DNA of 64,000 nt from Emmonsiellopsis sp. PD_33 (GCA_032988165.1 JANTQF010000026.1:150331-214330); one strand, 5' to 3'. Positions 11,545 to 22,876 are shown, counted from the stretch's first letter. The notes: a model not told the origin generated them from the letters alone. A program made the numbers and translations.

Positions 11545-12964
11545 TCAACCCCTCTTCCCCCGTCTTCTCGATCCCGAACCACCACCCCTCTTCTTTCCTC
11601 CCTTTACTGGCGCCTCATTATCACCATCAACCTCAACATCCACCTCCCCAGCGTCCTCCACCACCTCCTCTTCAACATCCTGAGCCCCACCGCCAACAAC
11701 CCGCCCAACAGTCCTCCTCCAAACCCAAACCGGAAACCTAAACGCAAACGTATCCCGCACCCCTGGCCTCCGAATCTCCTCGACATCAAGCAAAAACTCC
11801 TCCTTCTCCCCCTCCTCATTCTCCTCTTCCAAAAACACATTCCCCACCGCATCAACAATCAGAATCTTGCCATTCTCAGCCATCACCCGCTTGCGATCGC
11901 CGCTGGAGCCAATCACGGCAGGCTCCCCCGTCGGCGTCGAAGTGCCGGATGACCGTTTACCGGCCCTCTTGCCATCCTTGCGGCTCTCCTTGTCCATCAT
12001 GCGCTTCTGGCGGCGGTTCATGGCCACAGCAGCGCCTTCACCTGAAGATTCCACAGCGGAGGCGTTGCCATTGCCATTGCCATTGCCACTGGCACTGGTA
12101 TCACCCAGGGGAGAGATGCCACGGATACCCAGCTCATCGCCCCACGCCGCGCGTCTGGCATGGCGGATATACCGATCCACAAAGCCGCGCTGCTGCTTCC
12201 AGCCCAGCACCAAGGCGCCGTAGTGAGCGGCGCCGCCAAAGGCGATGAACAGGCCGACCATCACGGTGCCCAGCCCGGGGCGGAAGCGGGAGTAGTAGTA
12301 CCCCGTCCCCTTCCACTTGGGGAAGCCATTGTGTAGGAAGTGGTCGTAGCGCTGGCGCTCGGGGCCCTTGAGGATGTTGTAGACGACGCCGAGGCGGGCG
12401 AAGCGGTCTGTTGCGAGCTTGACGGCGTGGGCGATTTCGCGGTCTGTGGGGCCCTTGGAGACGTGCACGCCTGGTTTTTTGGAGTTGGATTTGGATTTTG
12501 TGGTTGCGTGGGAGGCGACGAAGGCGCGTTTGGCTTTGTCTGGGTGGATCTGTTTGGACTTTTTGCGGAAGGCTTTGAGGAGGTCGGCTTGGGAGACGGC
12601 GGGTTTTACGCCGAGGAAGTCTGCGGAGGGTTAGTGGGGTTGTTCTATGTGTCATGTCTATGTGCATTGGGTGTTGTGATATCGCTGTGGTTGGGGGAGT
12701 TGCATATTCGGCTTCAACATGGGAGGTAGCTGCTCACCGTAGAAAGTCACGTTGGCGCCCTCATACTGCTGCACCTCATCTCTCAGACGGAATATCTCAT
12801 GGTCTGTCCGCAATTAATTGCCAATTAGTCAGTATGTATTCCCTCCTGTATGTCATGCCTTGCAGGGTGTGTGGGGGACGGGGCCGACCTTCTTTGCTCC
12901 ACGCAGCCACCAGCACCACCAGCACCGACAGCACCAGCAGGAATCTTGCCAACGACTGCCTCAT
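11545..12964 (-). CDS. ERJ5: ER J-protein, ERJ5 family
   Basis: Predicted 405-aa Hsp70 co-chaperone of the endoplasmic reticulum that supports protein folding. Exons are 12964-12889, 12803-12738 and 12620-11545; both introns restore one frame. Residues 7-22 are a hydrophobic signal sequence. The J domain begins at about 46 (FYDFLGV) with HPD at 73-75. As in this family it is split by a basic Lys/Ser insert (about 86-97) before the last helices (RLGVVYNILKGPERQRYDHFL). A second hydrophobic segment follows at about 165-187 after the conserved W-K-G-T-G-Y-Y-Y stretch. The C-terminal half is charged and disordered, ending in a basic GGKKRGGGSGS tail that could act in ER retention. Order and spacing match ERJ5. 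Confidence 0.9.
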
Positions 12965-14099
12965 TTTGGGCGAGCACGAGAGGAGGCACAGACAAGAAAA
13001 GTAGAGTTGGCGCCCAACGAGGCGGGGGGGGCCGGTAAGGGGAGGCGAACAAAGCGGGATGTGGATGTGGAGTTTGTCAGAGGAAGAAAAAAAGTTTTGT
13101 TTTTCGGTGACAGAGAGCCTTGTCTACTTTTTCCTTTTTTCTATTCTTATCCACTTGGGCGAGTTTCAAGGGCCAACGTGGACCAATCAAGCGCATCCAG
13201 GGCGTGTTGCTCGCAGGGAACATCGACGAACAAACAAAAGACCGGCCGCGGGAGGGATGGATGATGGGCACAGTATGGGAATCTGCAGGGCCGGCGCTGT
13301 ACACGGGCGGGAACAGCGCAGAGGCAGAGGCAGTGGTATTTAAAGTGCAGACTGCGTCCTGCTTTTCTTTCTTTCTTTCTTTCGTCTTTTCTGGTTTGTC
13401 TACGAATCGTCCCCTTCTACGCTGCCCGGATATCTAGTTGCTGCACCGCGGCGTGGAGGACTATGGGGGAACCTTGGGACGTCGGGCAGGCTCACTGCTA
13501 GAGGGCTGCTGGGGCAGTTGTGCTGGGCCCCGCGAGTCGCCATCCGGGGCCCTCTCACATTGATACAGCCACAGCCAATCTATTCTTCTAACTCCAAACT
13601 CCCCTTTTCTCCTCCTGGATTGTTCTTGATATCTTGATATCCACTGTCTGTTGCTTCAATCCAGCCTCGCGCTAAACCCAATCGGCGCTCGACAGCCCAC
13701 GTGACCCGCTGCCCCTTTCAGCTGAGTCAGCGGCCCAATCCGGCCTAGCGCGGAGGAACAGCGGCCGACTTTCCCGATTCGGCAGGCCCAGAGACCAGGT
13801 TGCGGCTTCGACTTTTCTGGCTTCGACTTTGCTCTCGATCTGCTCGCCATCCTCCATCCTGATATCCGTCGACGTGTCTTGCTGAGCTGCGCACTCCTCA
13901 CAGCCGCTCAAGGTACGTGGCTCCTCTGCGGGCCGGCTGTTTTAAGGCCACGTCGCATCCAGCCGCTGGCTGCTGATCACCAACTTTTTTTGCTGACCGT
14001 TTATCCATTCAAGAATCCCTAGAATAACCCTGTTTCTCGACCTCCCATTACCCAAGAAACACCCTTCTCACTGTCTCCTACCCTCGCAATTCACCAAAA
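12965..14099. promoter_or_regulatory. Divergent promoter, ERJ5 / PRA1
   Basis: Upstream region shared by two secretory-pathway genes. A CTTT tract lies at about 13363-13385 and a GC-rich segment at 13440-13560. The PRA1 side contains a probable leader intron, listed separately. Short frames here have no recognised domain. Confidence 0.45.
13913..14013 (+). other. Probable 5'-UTR intron of PRA1
   Basis: Donor GTACGT follows CTCAAG. A branch-like TGCTGACC lies at 13991, and the AAG acceptor ends at 14013, giving a 101-bp intron just before the C/A-rich leader that leads into ATG 14100. Leader introns are frequent in highly expressed fungal housekeeping genes. The inference rests on splice signals only. 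Confidence 0.45.
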
Positions 14100-14630
14100 A
14101 TGGCCCGTCTACAGATTCCGCTCGATGCCCTGACCTCCCGGTTTAGCCTGGGAGACAGATTCGCCAGTGTCCGCTCGCAATCCATCACTTCCCGCTTTGC
14201 CAACCTCAAGCCCATCTCCGAATTCTTCGATATCAAGAGAGTGTCCAAGCCCGCCAATTTCAGCGAGATCCAAAGCCGCGTCAACTACAACCTCAGCTAC
14301 TTCTCCAGCAACTATGCCGTCGTCTTTGTCATGCTCAGCATCTACAGCCTCCTCACAAACCTCACTCTCTTATTCGTCATCATCCTAGCTATTGGTGGTA
14401 CATACGGCATTGGCAAGCTGGAAGGCCGCGACTTGGACATCGGTGTGGTCCGCGCCACAAGCTCGCAGTTATACACTGGTCTGCTCGTCGTCTGCATACC
14501 ACTGGGATTGTGGGCATCCCCAATTGGCACGGCACTGTGGCTCATTGGCGCCACCGGAGTCACAGTCCTGGGCCACGCCTCGTTCATGGACAAACCAATC
14601 GAGGATGCTTTTTCAGAGGAGGCGGTCTAG
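14100..14630 (+). CDS. PRA1 family prenylated Rab acceptor
   Basis: Single-exon 176-aa protein of the PRA1/Yip3 family. These proteins bind prenylated Rab GTPases and act in ER-Golgi traffic. The cytosolic N-terminus (1-75) contains the family stretch KRVSKPANFSEIQSRVNYNL followed by SYFSSNYAVV. Two hydrophobic hairpins lie at about 78-108 and 123-152, separated by GKLEGRDLDIG. The C-terminus has the usual HASFMDKPIEDAFSEEAV ending. Length is normal, and the start at 14100 has a CAAAAATGG context. A different long frame opens inside the 3' end and continues past the stop. It shares an upstream region with ERJ5, another ER protein. Confidence 0.92.
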   Translation: MARLQIPLDALTSRFSLGDRFASVRSQSITSRFANLKPISEFFDIKRVSKPANFSEIQSRVNYNLSYFSSNYAVVFVMLSIYSLLTNLTLLFVIILAIGGTYGIGKLEGRDLDIGVVRATSSQLYTGLLVVCIPLGLWASPIGTALWLIGATGVTVLGHASFMDKPIEDAFSEEAV

Positions 14631-14803
14631 ATGGTCGGCCGCGAACTCCTTACGATTCGCCCCAATGGGGAAGACCATCAGGGGCACGAGTGGGGAGATC
14701 CAACAAAGGGGGGTGGGTGAGACAGCTGGAAGACTCTGTCAGGGTGGAGGAGCTGGATAGCGATGATTACGATAATGACGAAGGCGTGCCGCTGAATCCG
14801 TAT

Positions 14804-15904
14804 ATGGATCAACGGTTTATGGGCACGGAATATAATCCGCGTGCACGACGAAAAGGAAATTATGATTATGATGATGACGGAGAGGAATCGACTGACGATG
14901 ATGAGGAAGAGCATGGCCTTGTTGATGGCGATCCAGGCAGCACCATGTCTTACGCGATGCAACTGGCAAGACGCGACAAAAACGACAGGTTGGTGGAGCG
15001 GGCATTGCAGAAAGTACGCCGAGCCCAAATGCAGGGGCAAACCAAAGTTATGCTCTCGCAGCGAGAACTTGATGCGTTGGAAAGGAAGAGACAGCAGGAT
15101 GGTGGCGCTAATGGGGCGCCCCGGAAGGAGGCTTCTAGTCGACCGGCCGAAGACGCGAAACCCAATGGCCTCGATAAACGACTCCCAAACGGCTCGTCTC
15201 CAGCCGCGACCCCCGCACGAAAACGATCAAACCCGGATGCGTATGCTTCTTCCGCTGAGTCCCCGCGCGGCTATTACGCTCCGACGGCAGTTCGACCATC
15301 AAGTTCTTCTTCGAGTAGGCCCCGTTCACGTGCAGGTTCGATACAATCTAGCAGGACGAAGCACTCAAACACTCCACCTCGAGGCTTTCAACAACCAATG
15401 TATCCACAGCCGCTGCCGTATTCTGTTCCGGAAGATCAAACAGTACGACCAGGTTCCGCGTATCAACCTACTTCGCGGCCACCCAATGATCCGACTCGGA
15501 TGGCACGGTCTCGATCTAGTTCGAACAGCTTCGCATATCCCATTCATCAGTCGCCTTATCACACCTACCCTCTTCCTAGTATGGATCCGCGCTACGGTAT
15601 TCCCTCGCATCCAAACGTCCCGCCACCAATAAACACCACATATCAACCCGTCTATCGATCTGTTTCGGGCGATTCGTACTTGAGCCGCAATGGAGCTGAT
15701 CCTTTTATCGTCCAGCCCGCTTCCGCGATATGCGAGTCACCAAGACGCATGCGAGGTAGTAGCGGAAGCAGCAGCAGCGACAACGGGGTGCAGGTAGATG
15801 TGACCGACAACCCAAGTGCGCGACGTGGGCACGAAACCAGGGGCGCAAACGGTACTCATAGTCGAGGCACTCGTCGGCGGAAACGACATCATCGGGAAAA
15901 ATAA
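14804..15904 (+). CDS. Disordered Ser/Pro/Arg-rich protein, start uncertain
   Basis: Long open frame ending at 15904. The first ATG in this frame outside the PRA1 gene is 14804 (366 aa); the same frame is already open from 14510, inside PRA1. The stretch between the PRA1 stop and 14804 reads RPRTPYDSPQWGRPSGARVG and then an acidic DSDDYDNDEG segment, which looks coding, so the true N-terminus may lie upstream. From 14944 comes a conserved-looking helix, MSYAMQLARRDKNDRLVERA, with ALQKVRRAQ, then TKVMLSQRELDALERKR, a possible coiled coil. The rest is Pro/Ser/Arg-rich and probably unstructured, ending in a basic RGTRRRKRHHREK tail. No catalytic domain was recognised. The function is unknown. 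Confidence 0.65.
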   Translation: MDQRFMGTEYNPRARRKGNYDYDDDGEESTDDDEEEHGLVDGDPGSTMSYAMQLARRDKNDRLVERALQKVRRAQMQGQTKVMLSQRELDALERKRQQDGGANGAPRKEASSRPAEDAKPNGLDKRLPNGSSPAATPARKRSNPDAYASSAESPRGYYAPTAVRPSSSSSSRPRSRAGSIQSSRTKHSNTPPRGFQQPMYPQPLPYSVPEDQTVRPGSAYQPTSRPPNDPTRMARSRSSSNSFAYPIHQSPYHTYPLPSMDPRYGIPSHPNVPPPINTTYQPVYRSVSGDSYLSRNGADPFIVQPASAICESPRRMRGSSGSSSSDNGVQVDVTDNPSARRGHETRGANGTHSRGTRRRKRHHREK

Positions 15905-17552
15905 TACCGTTCACAATCATAATCAATTTATTAAGTTCGTCTTTGTCATTATCGATATACCCAATTCCGGCTTTTTTGCCTATTCCACGAATCTTCTAAC
16001 TAGCGTCTTACCACCCTTTATAATCCGTGGTATTTTCTTTCCCTTATCTTCCCGTGTGTGTTTTCTACAAGATCTTCACCACTCGTGTCACTTCCGCTGG
16101 TTTCCTTTTCATCTGGTTTTCAAACGGGCATTTTCATTTCGGGGCTTATCTGGCAAGGGGTTCTGCGCGTTGCGTTGGTACAGAGTAATGATTACTTGTT
16201 TTGATTGTTGAATTCTTTTTCTTTTGTTTTTGATACGGCCATGACCCATGCGCATGTTATAGAAAAGCGTGTGGTGTGTGGTTCTGGGCTGTTTGTCAAT
16301 AGGTTAGTCTGTAGACATATGGATTTTTAATAAGACTGTTTCCTTTCTTATTGTGGTTTCCTGTGTTCCAGTGTTCAAGCTACATGTAGATTTAGGGTCA
16401 GGGGAGGGTCTTAGGGATAGCATGGTAGTCTCCGTATGCCAGAAGAAGCAACAGACTGGGAATAGGTGTGGCTGGGATGATGATGTCATGCCATGTGGGA
16501 GTGAGAACTTTAAAAAATCAAAAAATCAAAAATAGTCTCCGAAAAAAAAAAAAGAAAAACATGGAGATATCAAAACCGGACGACTCGACGCTCCGCCGCC
16601 CGGGCAGGCAGCCATAATAACTAATCCTTGGTGGACTGCGATGATGAATGCTACACAACCCTGGCATTGTGCATCACGTGCCATGGATAAGTCCATCCAA
16701 ACCCTAACCCCGACGCCAAAAATCCGGCCGAACTTGGACGGGGGAAGCGGCCAACCGCATCGAAGCCTGCAAGGTATCTCTCATACAATTCTGCGCCGGC
16801 AGTGACATCGGCCTGGCGCCTACTTATCCCACTCGGTCACTAATCGCGTTGCGCATCTTCCGTCGCCCGATAGACTGCGGATGACGTCGCTCCGGCTTCC
16901 ATGGTTTTTTGCCTCCCCGTCTCCATATTATTTCCGCACCGGTGTTTTCCCGCTGAGATGATGATGATGATGATGGCGGCTACTTCGTCTTCTTCTTGAT
17001 GGCTCGTTCTTTTAAACTGTCGGTTTTCCTTCGCGATATCTCTCTCCTTTTTCCCTTTGTCGGTTCGCACTCCGTTCGTTTCAAGCTGCCCGTGAACCTC
17101 ATACCTCCGGCTATAAGCCACTCCTCCGACTTCGTCGTCCGGCGTTGACTGTATAAATCGACCCGACGATACTACTACTACCTAAGAGCAGATCTCATCA
17201 GTCTTTTCGGGGTTCTTTGGTGGTTCGATTTGAATGACGGGGTGAGGATCGCTTGTTCGTCGTTATTTTTGTGATCAGTATTGACACATACAAAATCCGC
17301 ATGTATCGCAGCTGCTAATGCGCTCTCTCCTAGAACGAGGTTATTTTCATCTCTCTGCCTTTCCTAGTCCATATATCGTTATTACTCGACCTAAAATCCT
17401 ACGAAACCTTTCCTTTGCGATAGCCGGCGTACATACCCTAATTCGACCATATTACCTTTTTTTTTTTGTACCTGGCCGGAAAACCTTGGACCATTGCCGT
17501 CTGCCAACACCTAGAACTATTCCTTGTACGGGGGGTGAATACCTGCTTCAAA
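15905..17552. other. Intergenic region upstream of the Sfk1-like gene
   Basis: Contains the 3' UTR of the disordered protein gene and a long upstream region of the next gene. Features are an A-rich tract near 16536-16555, CATCACGTGCC (about 16672), and T/C-rich sequence leading to 17553. A minus-strand 93-codon frame (16840-17121) has no recognisable domain. Confidence 0.4.
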
Positions 17553-18785
17553 ATGTGGATTATATCATTTTGGGTATTCCCGGTGATTGCAGCCTGCATG
17601 TGGCTGGGTACGTGGACCACGGAAACACCCGTCCCTGTGCATATTGGGGGTAGTATAAATGCTAATACAGCCGTTGGTAATAGCTACGCTCCTCACCATG
17701 CTTATTCGATGGGGCGCTGTTGAGGGGCGCCCAATTTATCCAAGCATGGAACCAGGTCAAACTATCGCGTGAGCAACTCCATTCAGCTTAATCACTTGAA
17801 GTAATATCAAGTCTAACATATAGTTAATGTAGCTATATCTCCGACATCGGTGCTGCTGGTCTTAAACCCTTATTCATAACTGGTTGTGCAATCACAGCCG
17901 TATTTTTCAATCTTTCGTTCTTGTCGGAACGATGGCTCAGGCATAGCGGCCAACTTGCCAGAAATAAGGGACGGGCTGACCGGAACCTGGCTATTATCTC
18001 CATCGTATTTGCCATAGCCGGCGGTGTTGGATTGATTCTTTTATCCATATTCGACACTGTTAACTTCCCGCACCAGCACAATGGATGCCTGGTACTGTTT
18101 ATGTAAGTTTATCCTCTGTTCCCTTTTCCCGTGACAATTTTAAAATTAACTCGAGCTGATCTAATATTCCTGTAACAGCGGAGGGTATATCGTCAGCGCA
18201 GTCTTCGTGTGCGCAGAATACCAACGGCTGGGCATACATTACCGAGAACACCGCATTCTGGCCGCAAGCTTCTGGATTAAACTCATGTTTATTTTCGTTG
18301 AACTTGCTCTCGCGATTGCGTTTGGCGTGCTTGGCCGTCGGAGGGGGAAGAGAAACCAGGCTGCAGTTGTAGAATGGGGTAAGCTATCCTCCTTTTTATA
18401 TCCATAACCCCAGCCGCAAGCCTTCCATATATCCACTAGCACAAAAAGACTAACACACACCCCACCTTTCCCAGTAATCGCATACATCTTCACATTCTAC
18501 GTCCTATCCTTCATCGTCGACATCCTCCCCTCCGTCAGAACCCGCACCCATATCCCGCAGGGTAAACGCGTCACTCAAATATCCACCACTTCCCCGCTCA
18601 CAGCAGCGGGCTATTCACCCCAATCACCCCGCCATAGCGAAACCTACTACGAGCAACCCCTAACCACAGACTCAATGGGCGACGCGGCGAATACCTATCG
18701 TGGATACGTCGTGGATAACCCAACTGCCCCGGAAATGACGACGACCCAACCCCAACCGTACGCGGCCCCGTATGGTCAGGGCTAG
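17553..18785 (+). CDS. Sfk1/DRAM/Frag1 family membrane protein
   Basis: Predicted 306-aa six-helix membrane protein in five exons: 17553-17607, 17684-17768, 17833-18102, 18179-18378 and 18475-18785. All introns are GT/AG and phases agree. Exon 1 encodes the first helix (MWIISFWVFPVIAACMWL) and continues as ATLLTMLIRW. After that come GRPIYPSMEPGQTIAYISDIGA, the family's extracellular loop, and GLKPLFITGCAITAVFFNLSF. The C-terminal 80 residues are a Pro/Thr/Tyr-rich cytosolic tail. Yeast Sfk1 works with the PI4-kinase Stt4 and affects plasma-membrane lipid asymmetry; vertebrate relatives are DRAM and Frag1/PGAP2-like. Family assignment is firm. Orthology to Sfk1 itself is likely but not proven. 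Confidence 0.88.
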
Positions 18786-19664
18786 GGTCTGGGCCCTGCC
18801 GTGCCGCAGAGTGCGGCTGTTTAGAGAGATTTCTTTGATGGAGCAACGTGGGAAACGATTATTCTTAGAGAAAAAAAGGGAATTTTGACATTTAGCGCTC
18901 ATTGGGTGGGTTTTTTTTTTCTTTCTTGGTTTAGAACGAGGAATAGAAAATTAATTTCTTTATTTTATTTTTTCCCCTCCCTTTCTCCCTTTTATTTCCT
19001 TTTCTTTTTGATCCATCGGAAATATACGATGAATTGGTGTTCCCATGGTGACTACGTCCTTTTAAACTCTTAGCGCTCTGGCTGGCCTTGATGGGAGACG
19101 GCGCTCTACATAGCAGGGGTGTCCGTTGTATTGTATGTACAATCAAGGAGCGTAAGGGGTGGATGGACGGGGTAGATTTTGTCTTTTAAGATGGGCTGGG
19201 ATGAGATGGGCTGGCTCGCTCCATTTTGGTTTTTGGTTGGGTGTATGATATTGTGCGGGCGATTAGAATTGTATTATATTATTCTTATTCTTATTCTTAT
19301 TCTTATTCTGTTTATACTGGGGATGTCTGTGTGGTTGATTTATGGGAAGGGGTTTGGTTTAGGGGGCGGGGGCGGAAGGGGAAAGTAAAGTAATCTAGGG
19401 ATATTATTGATCTCTAACTTTGCCATTATTGTTGTGTCTCTAAGATAGATGGGTATATAGATGGGTACATAGTCTACCCATCATCACCCATAAATAATAA
19501 GCTGTCTAATCTATAATCTATAATCTATAATAAACATCCCCAGAAACGTAACATTCCAAAATTCACGAGAAATTTCCCCTTTCTTTCTTAGCCTCCCTAA
19601 CCCACCCGCCCACCCGACCTCCCCTATCATCCAACCCACACACCCTGCCCCCCTCCCCCCATAA
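18786..19664. other. Convergent intergenic spacer with ATTCTT repeat
   Basis: Region between two 3' ends. It is T-rich at 18910-19010, with five TTATTC hexamer units at about 19280-19307 and repeated TCTATAA near 19507-19531. No gene seen. Confidence 0.5.
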
Positions 19665-21164
19665 TCACGCAACAAGTAACCCCCTAACCCTCTCCACAAC
19701 CTCCTCCTCAATCCCAATAGCCGCCAAATACCCTCTAACCCCTCCATACCCTTCCTCCAACCATCTCACCACCTCCCCCACAAACCCACCGGGACACAGC
19801 GCAAACTCTTCCGGCAACCCCATCGCGCGCATCTCCTCCACCCGCTCCTCCAACTCGGGCACCAACTCCTTCTCCGACGCGCGGTAGTCGGTCGTTATCG
19901 CTGAGAGCGGTATGATACTTCCTCCTTCGGTACTAGCGCCCGCAGGCGGGGCGGCGTTTACGAGCAACAATAGCAAAATAACCGCCAGCCCGGTTCGATC
20001 CTTGCCCTGCGTGCAATGCACTAGTACGGGGTATGTCGCAGGGAGACTGAGGGTGGTGAAGAGGTCTTTGATCTCCGATTGGCTGGCTGTTAGGGTGTCG
20101 TGGGCGAGGCCGGTGAGGCCGCGGGGCACCATGGCTTGTTGGATGACGAGTTTTGTGGCGTCGTGGCGGTAGCCGGAGGCGAGGAGGGAGAGGAATTTGC
20201 TGGGGGGGGGTTAGTCGGGGGGGGGGGGGGGGGGAGGGGGGGTAGGGAGGGGGAGACGAATGGATATACAGTAGACTAAACCAGCTTAACCGCCATACTA
20301 GGAGCTTTTCGAGATTCCAGCCTGCGAGGCTGAGGAGGATGCGGCGGACGCCGGGGAGGGTGAGGAGGTGTTCGTCGTTGGTGGTTGAGGGGGTGTGTGG
20401 AGGGGTTGATTCTCTGTCGGTTTGTGCATCATTGCTTTGCTCGAGGATGTGTTTGTTGGCGGCCATGGCGTGTTCGGTTCTAGAATTGATATGTTAGCGG
20501 GTGGCTTGGGTACCTGAGAAGAAAATACTAACTTGGATCTAAAATCTATTACCGTTGCTAAACGGAGCTCCTTGGTGAGACGCTCTTGATCTCGTTTAGA
20601 GGCACGATCGGGCTATCGCAAAAAGAAAAAAATGTCAGGGATAGTTGATAAATGTCCATGGGAGTGAGTATTGAGCCAGAAGCAAAAATTGAAGGCTCTT
20701 TTTCGATAGTAATGACATAGATTAAACGGAACAAGAAGTATTCAGATCAGTTAGTGGGTTTAGACAGGGATTGATATGATTTACCCTTGCACTTCGAAGC
20801 AAAACACCCTCCTTCATAATACTATAGGACGTTGATATCAGCTTCATCCACAGGGTATAGTTAAAATAGATATTTATGCACATAGATTTCCATCCCTATC
20901 GTATGGATTCGTATGCCACGGAAATGCATCGCGAGTTCAGAGAAGAGGAAGGAGGTATGCGATGAAGCAGCGGTGAGAGGGATCGTACCTTGAACCGCAT
21001 AGTCTATTGATATGGGCACCCACATCGCGGAAGTTGAGGATTTCATCGAACGGTCGGTCTGGGGCGCTGCTCTCTGGTACACCGAATTTGGCGATAGCGG
21101 CATCATTGACGGTGATATCGACATCGGGGTTAACGCCTGTTGGCGTGGGCTCTCGGGGACTCAT
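19665..21164 (-). CDS. Tyrosine/serine phosphatase (Y_phosphatase3-like)
   Basis: Predicted 345-aa phosphatase in five exons: 21164-20989, 20821-20785, 20612-20533, 20479-20270 and 20199-19665. The joins keep a single frame and rebuild the family motifs: FDEILNFRDVGAHINRLCGS near the N-terminus, LLRSAR, then LTKELRLATVIDFRSKTEH. The catalytic P-loop is HCTQGKDRTG in exon 5, with Cys as nucleophile and Arg as phosphate ligand. The Asp general acid is not assigned. Relatives in bacteria and fungi dephosphorylate Tyr/Ser proteins or phosphoinositides. The start used is the first ATG in frame (MSPREPT). Intron 4 contains a long poly-G run (poly-C on the coding strand) immediately before its acceptor, so that intron may vary in length. 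Confidence 0.85.
20217..20243. repeat. Poly-G tract inside intron 4 of the phosphatase gene
   Basis: A G-run of about 18 bases followed by G-rich sequence. On the coding strand it is a long C tract acting as the pyrimidine stretch before the CAG acceptor at 20200. Homopolymers of this length are prone to sequencing error and to slippage. Confidence 0.9.
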
Positions 21165-22012
21165 TGATAACAATCATGCATGGGAGCTGGCGAGCAGTGG
21201 AGAGTTTTCGTTTGATATCGAGGAGATAGCCGTATTGGAGAAACCCGATTTTGATATATTAGATCGATGCTCTTTGATACTTGGGTGTCGGAGATATTTC
21301 TTGCGTCAGTAACCAGTTTGGTAGCTTTCACGGATGTTAACCTACCTTGGCTAATTCTATTCCTCTTTGGTACGCTAGTTGCCGTAAATCCTACGTACCT
21401 GCGAGAAGAGTTGTACAACACGGTGGAATGTTCCTGGGCCGGTGGTAGCCAGGAGGTTGAAGTCGGACGGAAGAAAAAACCGGTGGGAGATCTCCGGCTT
21501 CCTTAGTTAGTTCGGATCCGTCAGCTCGGGCCAGCCCGCCCACACTTCCAGACTTCCGCTCGGGGAAATTGCAACATCCAACATCCACAGCTCCGTGTGC
21601 CAAGTTCGCCATAACTATTCAAACTTCTTTCTACAATGGGCCTAGCCGTCTTGGAAAATATGGATATTCACACGGCTTATGGCAGGACCCGGAGCTTCCA
21701 AATATCAGGTCCCCCTCATGAGATAGTACTTGTACTAGTATTGGCCAAACTAAGTTTCCTTTGTCATAACTATGCATATTTCACGCGATCTGGCGGGAAG
21801 GTTACTATCTAAATGGCCGGAGGTTTACTGGTATGCTACAGAATTACTCTGGATACCCAAGAATCGTGCAAGGTGAGGGTTTGTTTGCGGAGCGAAGCGA
21901 AGCAAGCTTTATATATTTAAAGACTTTCACGGCCCACCTTATAGCGGTGGAAGGTTCACGTTCTATTCTCCTTCGAAACACCCTACCTGGATTCAGGTAT
22001 TACTGCGCAATT
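21165..22012. promoter_or_regulatory. Divergent upstream region, phosphatase / F-box-like gene
   Basis: Non-coding region between two divergent starts. A frame in phase with the F-box-like gene is open from 21833, which could extend its N-terminus by 60 residues (MLQNYSGYPRIVQG and onward), but that segment has no domain character. No further gene seen. Confidence 0.4.
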
Positions 22013-22876
22013 ATGGCGTCCGTTAACAAGAACCCAACGTCGGATCTGACAAAGTTGATCCTCCCCTCCACAACCAGAGGAAAAACTCGACTTCCACCAG
22101 AGATTTGGCGAACAATTGTGTCCCACTCCTATCCATACCACCGCATTATAGATGTGACAAAAAGATATGATCCCATTCAATGGGTGTGCCATAAGGACGA
22201 GGAAGGGAAGGATGGCGACGGACCCGATAGCTTCGATGTTGCTTACGAAGAGAGGCACGATGGCATTCGCCCTACCGAATATTTCCCTGCCCGAGGTAAT
22301 TTCACCGACAAGATGCACGTTCTATCATGGCAACTCAGAAACGATAGCCTGTATTTTCTATACTCGCAGAATTATTTCGTTCTTGATCTCGATTTCGACA
22401 AAATCAGGGCCTTCGAACAAAAATTACGAAAAAACAGGCAAAGGATTCGATATTTATTCATTCTCGCAAACAGTTCGTGGGGCGGGAAGTATCATATCGA
22501 TTCAAAGACATGTGAAACGCTATTCGCTTCAATTCTCCCCCATTTGAAGGCCTGCCGTATCGTCGCAGCTCAACCCCATAAGGACCAGGGAAACGCGGAA
22601 ATGAGAGACGACGTGAAACTGGAGGATTGGGTCAAGTGGCTTAAGCCATATTTAAAATGTTTCGCACGACACCTATCTTTCGAGACCACGCTGGAAGTGG
22701 ATGTCCATGACAAGGAGGAGGCTACTCTGCTTTTCAACGAGGCGTTTCCCAACGGATTTCGAGCCGTGCGCTGTCGGCACTTTGGCGCCAAGTTGTTCAA
22801 AAAAGAGTCAGCGCCCGAACACATTCAACAGGCGTTGGCGGGCCTAGGCCAAATGAATTACGAGGAGGGGTGGTGA
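22013..22876 (+). CDS. F-box-like orphan protein
   Basis: Single-exon frame of 287 aa from ATG 22013; an upstream in-frame ATG at 21833 would give 347 aa. I prefer 22013 because the sequence before it lacks domain character. Near the N-terminus is TRLPPEIWRTIVSHSYPY, the Leu-Pro-x-Glu-Ile signature that opens many fungal F-box-like domains. The rest has the alternating hydrophobic pattern of an alpha/beta fold (LRNDSLYFLYSQNYFVLDLDFDKI) and a hydrophobic strand IRYLFILANS. No catalytic motif is visible. Such proteins are numerous and lineage-specific in filamentous ascomycetes, and some act as SCF adaptors. The specific function is unknown. Confidence 0.7.
   Translation: MASVNKNPTSDLTKLILPSTTRGKTRLPPEIWRTIVSHSYPYHRIIDVTKRYDPIQWVCHKDEEGKDGDGPDSFDVAYEERHDGIRPTEYFPARGNFTDKMHVLSWQLRNDSLYFLYSQNYFVLDLDFDKIRAFEQKLRKNRQRIRYLFILANSSWGGKYHIDSKTCETLFASILPHLKACRIVAAQPHKDQGNAEMRDDVKLEDWVKWLKPYLKCFARHLSFETTLEVDVHDKEEATLLFNEAFPNGFRAVRCRHFGAKLFKKESAPEHIQQALAGLGQMNYEEGW

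Noticed and set aside
16840..17121. 93-codon minus-strand frame upstream of the Sfk1-like gene
   Set aside because: Low-complexity Ile run and no recognisable domain; lies in a promoter-like region.
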